From positions 3,539,702 through 3,603,701 of the forward strand of contig JAJEKV010000084.1 in assembly GCA_021234155.1 (NCBI GenBank): a DNA stretch of 64,000 nt. The letters run 5' to 3'. The notes under the pieces are model-generated. The model did not search any database and was not told the DNA's origin. It worked only from the letters and a program-made list of their open reading frames with translations. The position numbers and the translations under genes were made by a program. Each line of letters opens with the position of its first letter. Position 1 is the stretch's first letter. Of this stretch, positions 57,776 through 64,000 are shown in pieces. The DNA is from Isoetes taiwanensis. Lineage: Eukaryota > Streptophyta > Lycopodiopsida > Isoetales > Isoetaceae.

Positions 57776-58750
57776 TAAAGAGCCTGAAACCTATGATGAA
57801 GCTGTCAATTCTCCTATTGGGACAAGTGGAGGAAGGCCATGCAACAAGAAGAACTCGAGTTGTTCAAGCAGATAGGTAGCTATGATCTTACACCTCGACC
57901 AAAAGATAAAAATGTGGTGGGATGTAAATGGATCTTTAAAATAAAGAAGGGGTCTGATGGTACCGTTGAGAGGTATAAAGCTAGCTTGGTGGCTCGAGGA
58001 TTTACTCAAGAAGCTGGTAAGAATTATCATAACACGTTTTCCCCTATTGCTAAACTAACAAGTTTATGAGCTTTGATTGCATAGCAGTTGAGCATGATCT
58101 AGAGCTCGACCATATGGATGTAAAAATGGGTTTTCTCAATGGGAATTTAGAAGAAGAGATTTATATAGGGCAATCGGTCGGATTTGAGGTGCAAGAAAAT
58201 CAGGTCTGTAAGTTAAAAAAGGTAGTATATGGGCTTAGACAAGCAACTAGACAGTGGTATGTATGCATGAATAGCTTTTTGTTATCACAGGGGTTTGAAA
58301 AATCAGAAAGTGAAGGAATTTGTACATAGGTGATAATTTCTGTATTATTGCTTTATATGTTGATGATTGCGTAATGAGCGCAAGTGATAGAAAATTTTTA
58401 GATGAATGCAAAGGCATTCTGAAAGCCAGATTCCAGATGAGTGATCTGGGTAGTTTGAAGAAACTTTTGGGTATGGAGGTCACTAGAAGGAAACTGGAAC
58501 ACTTATATTGACTCGGAAACAATATATTAGGAAGATGCTTGATAGGTTTACGGAATGTAAAACAGTTCTGACACCTCAAGTGGTCAGTAATAGGATTTGT
58601 AAAAGTGTGTGTCCTGAAATGAGAAAGAGAAAAGCCAAATGCAAAAAATACCATATATGGAGCTGATAGGAAGTTTACTCTATGTTGCCAATGCCACAAA
58701 CCAGATATTGCATTTGTCATAAAATTTTTGAATAGGTATTTGAACAATCC
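57776..58750 (+). mobile_element. Ty1/Copia retrotransposon, RT part (5' of LINE insertion)
   Basis: The fragments give EPETYDEA, KDKNVVGCKWIFKIKKG, VERYKASLVARGFTQ, EHDLELDHMDVKMGFLNGNL, VCKLKKVVYGLRQATRQWY and IALYVDDCVMSA (YVDD catalytic motif). Stops and frameshifts break it. The sequence ends at NRYLNNP where the LINE enters, and resumes at 63163. Confidence 0.88.
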
Positions 58751-59233
58751 TCTGTTCCTGAGGCAACAGGCAGAGGACTCCGTGGTGCAGTGAGTGGAGT
58801 TGGACGAGGTGGTGTGGTTGGGAGAGGTGGTGTGGGACGAGGCCGGGGCAGGCTTGCTGCTGGCCGCCCATTGGATGGCGGGGCTAAGGGACGTGGTGGT
58901 TCAGGGGAGGGCTCAGATGATTTGGTTGTGACTAGGTCTGAGGACAGGGCTATGGGAGGGGCTGGTGATCCTGCTGGGGATGTCCCGGTAGCGGTATGTG
59001 CTGAGCATGAGGTGGCTGGAGCAGCCCGGTTGGAGGTAGAGACTAGTGTGGCCGATGACTCTATGGAGGTGCCTGGGGGACTTCCAATACGTGTTGGAAG
59101 TGGAATGTCACGTAGAGCGGCTGTGGGTCACATTGCTGTGATTAATCCTCTGGCTCTAGACGATGACTCTGTGGAGTTGGCTGATGGCCTGGTGGGTAGG
59201 CATATGGGGCTTGACACTTCTCCTCCGGGATGA
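58751..59233 (+). pseudogene. LINE ORF1 C-terminal part (Gly/Arg-rich)
   Basis: The frame begins with RGG-like sequence (GRGGVVGRGGVGRGRGR) typical of RNA-binding tails, then an acidic and Val-rich part. It stops at 59231-59233, overlapping the start of the endonuclease ORF by the four bases ATGA. Confidence 0.55.
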
Positions 59234-60012
59234 ATAGGTCGATCCTCAGTTGGAATGTGCGGGGGGTGCGGTCCTCTAGTAGTAAGAGGGCCCGTGTTTC
59301 TTTGGCACTTCGGCAGTTCCGTCCTGATATTGTTTGCATTCAGGAGCATAAGTGTCATAGGGGTGATATGTCCACGCTCATGAATATGGTTGGTAGGCAG
59401 TTTGTCTCTATTGCTTCTTCTTCTGGGCGGACTAGTGGGGGTACTCTTATTGCTTGGAGGATGGATGTGCAGGTCACATACTCTGCAGCAGACAGGTTTG
59501 GTCGGTGGGCAATAATTAAGTGGTTGGAGGGAGGGCAAGAGTGGGGGATTGTTAATGTTTATGCCCCTAATCAGCCTTCTCAGTGGGGTGCTTTATGGGC
59601 CACAGTCTGGAATAAGTTGCAAGCCCTTGGTGGGTTGCAGGTCGCTTGGTTGCTGTTAAGGGACTTCAATATGGTAGAGCGAGTAGAGGATCGCTCTGGT
59701 TCCGGAACCCAGGTTGTGCATGGGTTTGAGAGAGACCAGTGGTCTCGTTTGTTGCAGGATTTAGCCTTGGTTGAGGTCCCTGGGGACTTGTCTTTCACCT
59801 ATTGTAATAGGCAGATTGGTGCAGGCTGGGCGTATGCTAGGCATGACCGATGCTATGCTTCCCCATGCGCACTGGATGGTGTGCCCTCTTTGCGCCGGAG
59901 TAACATTCTGTCTACCTCCATTTCTGATCATTACCCTCAGGTTTTGTCCAGTCGGGGTGCGGTTGCCTATCGGCCCTCTAGGACGATGTTCCGTTTGAAC
60001 ACCCTAGCTTAA
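59230..60012 (+). pseudogene. LINE AP-type endonuclease domain
   Basis: This 260-codon frame shows the exonuclease-endonuclease-phosphatase signature: LSWNVRG, CIQEHK, NVYAPN, LRDFNMVE (Gly of the usual GDFN replaced by Arg), ARHDRCYAS and SDHYP. The enzyme nicks the target DNA for reverse transcription. It ends in a stop, after which the linker to RT is frameshifted. Confidence 0.85.
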
Positions 60013-60799
60013 AGGCCGATGCGAATTTCGGCCCGGTGGCCGAATTGTGGCTTAATACCTTTTTATCTCCTCGAAGGGTATGTCCGGTATGGTGGACCGT
60101 TGTCCGAGGTGAAGCCGTTTTGCCAAGGTCTTTGGTAGGCGCGGTGCGGCAGAGGGGCGGGAGTGACAGGAGTTGCATGGTCTCTATCGGGGAGTTGGAG
60201 AAGATTCGGTGCAGCCTTCTAATGGCATTAGGAGAATGCAAAGTTTGCAGCGTATTGTTGCTCGGAGCAGGTTAAAGTGCAGGAGGCGCGTGGTGAAGGC
60301 GGCCCTTACGTGGGTTGAAGGAGGGGACACAAGTTCGTCGGTGTTCTTCAGAGCAGCTAGGGCACGATATATGCAGATCTATGGCGCCCCTTTGCTTTGC
60401 CCTCGATGGTCGGACTTTGGAGGATCCCGCTGATTTGCAGAGGTATGTGCATGCTCATTTCTCGGGTTTTTCACACAGTGCACTCTTCCCTATGAGCGAG
60501 GAGATGCGGGGAGCTTGTTTTGGGGGGGCTTAAGCCATCTATTCCCCACCACCGGTGAGAGCTTGGAGCGAGGAGCTCTCGAGAGGATTTAGCGGAGGCA
60601 TGTATGTGCATGGCCAAGGATAAATGTCCTGGGCTGGATGGCATCCCTGTGGAGTTCTTTCAGACTTATTGGGAGTGGGCTGGTGAGTCTATGTACTAGG
60701 TGTATCTTGAGTTGCTGCAGTCTTCTCAAATGGATAGGATCTTGAATACCCATGCATTTCCTTGATTTCTAAGGTTAAGCAGCCTTCCACCATTAATGA
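60013..60799 (+). pseudogene. LINE linker between EN and RT, frameshifted
   Basis: Several overlapping frames show the usual linker features in pieces (LKCRRRVVKAALTWVEGGDT, then FFRAARARYMQIYG) with at least three frame changes. Motif DWRPISLLSSV at 60806 begins the RT. Confidence 0.6.
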
Positions 60800-61495
60800 T
60801 TGGAGGCCTATCTCCTTGTTGTCCTCTGTGTGTACAAGATTATTGCGAAAGCCCTGGCAGAGAAGTTGAAGCCGGTGTTGACTTCTTCCATTAGTAAAGT
60901 GCAGTCTGGGTTTGTTCCTGGGAGGAACATTTTGACTAATGTTGCCGCAGCTTATGAGGGCCTTTATTGGGCCAGGAGAACAGGTCAAGGCATTGCCTAT
61001 CTTAAGCTTGACTTTGCCAAAGCTTATGATAGTGTCCGTTGGGAGTTCTTGTCTGCCATGATGTTAGCGTTGGGCTGTGGTCCTCGCTTTACAGAGACAG
61101 TCATGAAGCTGCATAGGTTAGCACGGGCTACGGTGGTGTGCCAGGGTGAACCCTCCGCCTTTTTCTCCTTAGGCAGAGGGGTGCGTCAGGGGTGCCCTTT
61201 GGCGCCGTTTTTGTTTACGATTGTGGCAGAGGCACTGTCTCAGTTGTTTTTGGTTGCAGTGGAGGAGGGGGTGGTGGATGGGCTTCGGATGCAGGATGGT
61301 AGCCATCGGATTATTAACCAGTTCGCCGATGACACTTTCCTCTTCTTGGTGGTAGAAGAGAGGAATTTGCGGAATGTGAAGGGTTTGCTGGATACTTTCT
61401 CCTTGGCCTCGGGCATTCTTCTGAATTGGGGTAAATGCTCCGCATTATGGTTCCAGCTGACTCCGCCTCCCCCTTGTTTGGCTCTATTCCCTTAG
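60800..61495 (+). pseudogene. LINE reverse transcriptase domain
   Basis: A 231-codon open frame has the RT motifs in order: SGFVPGRNILTN, YLKLDFAKAYDSVRWEFL (motif A), RGVRQGCPLAPFLF (motif B) and NQFADDTFLFL (motif C). All catalytic Asp are kept. The frame ends at a stop in the thumb region, so the full protein cannot be made. Confidence 0.88.
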
Positions 61496-61511
61496 AAGGT
61501 GCTTCCAGGTA

Positions 61512-63018
61512 ATGTGTGTACTAAGTTGTTGGGTATTCCCTTTGGAGGGGATGTTTCCATGGGGAGGGTGTGGGATGAGATTTTGCAGGGGTTGCAGAAA
61601 CACCTCAATTGGTGGTAGCAAGTTGTCCATGGCAGGTAGGATCACTATTGCCGAGTCAGTACTTTGTAGCACTCATGTGTATACAGCATCTGCGATGTTA
61701 GCTCCTGAGGGTAAGATACAGGCTTTGGATAAGATTGTTCGAAATTTAGTGTGGGGCGGGGATGATGAAGGGGGCGGTTGTTAAAGTGGCTTGGTGGAAG
61801 TGTCTCCGCCCCCGGGAGGATGGGGGCTTGGCCATTTTGGATTTGGCGCTGCATAGTAAGGTGTTGGTCTCCAAGTTTGTTTGGAGCAGTCTGCAGGATG
61901 GAGCATCTTCTCCTGGTGCGGCGCTGTTGTTGCAGTCTCTTCGCCATTGTGTGGCGTTTGGGAAGCCGTCTGTGCATGTGAAGTTGCCCTGGGCACTGTT
62001 ATATGGTTTCTGGCCTTTCCCACATGCATCCCCTTTTCTCACGGGGGTGTTGCGGGCTTGGGATCATGTGGTGCTCTTCCAGCTAGATTATGCCTCAGTT
62101 TATCACCACTCTTCCCCTTTCTTGTGGGTTCCTCTACCCCCTGCGCACTTGCCCTTGGCTGCCATTGTGCATGCTCGAATGCAGGCCCGTTGGAGGCGAG
62201 CTGTTGTGCTCACCTTGGAGGATTGGTATTAGGGTGGTCAGCTAGCTTCGTGGGAGTTCTTTCGAGCTCACTTTCGCCGGAGGGGCAGTGACCGGGCTAT
62301 TTGGGAACAAGTGGCGGGAAGTATTCTGCTACAAATACCTATAGTCCCTCAGGATGATGTGGTGGTGCAGGTTTGGAAGGTTTATCCGGATGTTATGTCT
62401 TCTTGTTTTGTGCGGTCTTGTTACCGGGTGCTGGCTATTCATGACACTCTGCCCCCTTCAGGCAAGTGGTCTCTGCAGCTTCTGGGTTCCCGATGGCGCT
62501 CGGTTTGGACGTGGACATGGAGCTCACTTCCCCCACCGAAGGTTAGGGTGCTTCTGTGGCAGGTGGTGCACCGCTGTATTAGGGTGAATGCCCTTGTGAG
62601 TCAGTTTAGGCCGGGTGTGAGCCCTCTCTGCCCTTGTTGTGGCCTTCATCGTGAGACTGTGGAGCATTGTCTGGTTTTATGCCCTCACTTGCAGGCTGCC
62701 TGGGATTGGGTTAGGGCTCTGTTTCAGGTGAGATTGACTAGCTAGCAGTTGCTGCTTCATGTGTATCCTGGTGCTTGGCCGCTCTTGCGGCAGCAAGCCT
62801 TGCATCTGTGCGTGGCTTGGTTGGTGTGGTCTATTTGGAAGCGGCGGCGGTTGTGGATCTTTCAGGGGATTCAGCAATCTGTAGCCTCTCTGATTCCTCG
62901 ACTCAGGTACAAGCTATTTCAAAGCTTTCTGGTGTTCCCAGGATTAGTAGAGCGGAAGTTTGCCATTTGGCGGGACTTATTGGGTGTTGTAGATGGTGAT
63001 GGTCGGTTTGTACAGTAG
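61512..63018 (+). pseudogene. LINE thumb and C-terminal zf-RVT region
   Basis: Frames at 61512, 61762, 62311 and 62749 cover the thumb, then WTWSSLPPPKVRVLLWQVVH, CPCCGLHRETVEHCLVLCPH (CxxC...H...C finger) and WLVWSIWKRRRLWIF. This is the standard LINE C-terminus, broken by about three frame changes. Confidence 0.8.
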
Positions 63019-63162
63019 TAGAGTTGCAATTTTTCTGTGAGTTTGTTGTGGAGTGTCGAGGTATCGCTGTCTCTTTGGGGCAGTTCTCCTTCCTCCTCAC
63101 TTGCTTTGTAACATTACCATTCTTTTAATATATTCATGACACAGTTCTTCAAAAAAAAAAAG

Positions 63163-63415
63163 ACAATCCAAGTTGGGTACACTGGGTTGCACCATTCTCA
63201 GGTATTTGAAAGGGACAATGGAGTTAGGAATTTGTTATACTAAAGGTAATGGGAGCCCTGAGATAATAGGCTTCAGAATTATCTGGTTATGGAGACGCAG
63301 ATTGGGCTGGAGACTTAAATGAGCGAAAGTCCACGACAGGATATCTTTGCAAACTCAATGGGACAGTGGTTTCGTGGTGTAGTAAGAAACAAAATTGTAC
63401 AGCAATGTCTAGTTG
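63163..63415 (+). mobile_element. Copia RNase H part (3' of LINE insertion)
   Basis: It resumes the Copia frame with NPSWVHWVAPF, then GDADWAGDLNERKSTTGYL and VVSWCSKKQNCTAMSS, a typical Copia RNase H. No LTR could be recognised after it. Confidence 0.85.
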
Positions 63416-64000
63416 CTAATAAAGACGAGGAGACAAGACTAAGCAATGGAGATATACACTCATCCATTTCCAAAAAAAAGAACTATTAAATATGACTGAG
63501 TGCAGTTCTGCAGAGAAAAACATGTGGCCAATTTTTTTTTTATTGTTTAGAAAATTTCAAAAGGAGCAATTCCTCTAATTTTATGGACCATATTCCTATG
63601 ATCTGTTCGAATGTCCAAGTAAGTAGAAAAGTTTATCTAAAAGTCTCTTTTTAATTTTGGTATTTCCAGTTGGACGTTTTTTTAAATCGGCCAGTTTTAA
63701 ATTATTCTTGATTTTCCCCAAGGGAAACAACACTTAGAGGGGGAACATGGATATCCCAACATAATATGCCAATCCACAGTTCTTAACGGCCGACATGGCC
63801 ATATATTTTAAAGAAAATTAACCCTATTGGCTTGAAGATACGTAGCAAGAACATCTCCTAAAGATCATAGATCTAGATGGCACTACAAATGGAAGCTCCT
63901 CAAATGGATGATGGCATCACTTGATTATCACGTGAAGTTAACTTTGCAATGCCATCCCTTTGCTATCCATCAAAGCTTATATGTTGGATTGACAGTTATG
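63416..64000. other. Right edge, nothing recognised
   Basis: AT-rich sequence without supported features. The Copia 3' LTR, if present, lies here or beyond but no polypurine tract is clear. Confidence 0.4.

Larger units (their letters stand above)
58751..63162 (+). mobile_element. LINE (L1-type) inserted in Copia
   Basis: It is truncated inside ORF1 at the 5' end and ends in a poly(A) tail at 63151-63161. ACAATCC occurs at both borders (58744-58750 and 63163-63169), and joining the flanks restores the Copia frame (YLNNP|NPSWVHW overlap). Subparts are listed separately. Confidence 0.9.

Overview
This window looks like nuclear DNA from a land plant. It carries one intact plant-type nitrate reductase gene with plant splice sites, in a sea of plant-style mobile elements: L1-type LINEs, Copia, a long-LTR element primed by initiator tRNA-Met, MITEs and a tRNA-derived SINE. 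The low gene density, long GA microsatellites and several unfamiliar decayed ORF families would fit a large fern-like genome. That last point is inference only.

Layout. 1-9.3 kb: gene-poor DNA with microsatellites and two opposite-strand remnants of a retroelement C-terminal zinc-finger region. 10.3-11.4 kb: an ORF with an HUH endonuclease (Rep-like) signature, followed by a fragment with a SUMO-interaction-like motif. 13.6-16.6 kb (minus): the four-exon nitrate reductase gene, 908 codons, flanked downstream by tandem repeats. 18-22.8 kb (minus): a LINE that lacks its endonuclease. 23.6-26.5 kb (minus): a decayed, unrecognised ORF cluster. 26.8-35.3 kb (plus): a long decayed locus with a repeated TATA segment, a repeated CACGCC..GCGTG palindrome, a DGQH motif and a HAD (FCP1/NIF-like) phosphatase domain. 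37-39.8 kb (minus): another unrecognised decayed ORF cluster. 41-42.6 kb (minus): a Copia remnant.

42.6-53.5 kb is a nested long-LTR retroelement complex. LTRs C and D form a palindrome. LTRs D and E are followed by convergent, inverted internal regions, each starting with a tRNA-iMet primer binding site. In both internal regions the first ORF begins with the histone H3 tail sequence MARTKQTARK. The two inverted copies differ in five of these ten codons, every difference synonymous, while the protein sequence just downstream has diverged. Each copy has a TATA-like box about 100 bp upstream and two 67-bp hairpins. A LINE, a 319-bp MITE and a 554-bp MITE are inserted in this complex. The H3-tail-bearing retroelement ORF is the most unusual content of the window.

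53.5-64 kb: a second copy of the HAD phosphatase 3' end directly abuts LTR E. Then come gene-poor DNA with a roughly 300-bp duplication, a SINE with a 14-bp target duplication, and a Copia element interrupted by a LINE that still shows endonuclease, reverse transcriptase and C-terminal regions.

Only nitrate reductase is confidently a functioning host gene. The rest is mobile DNA at different stages of decay. Paired filled and empty sites in the palindrome arms show that the LINE and MITE insertions came after the inverted duplication.
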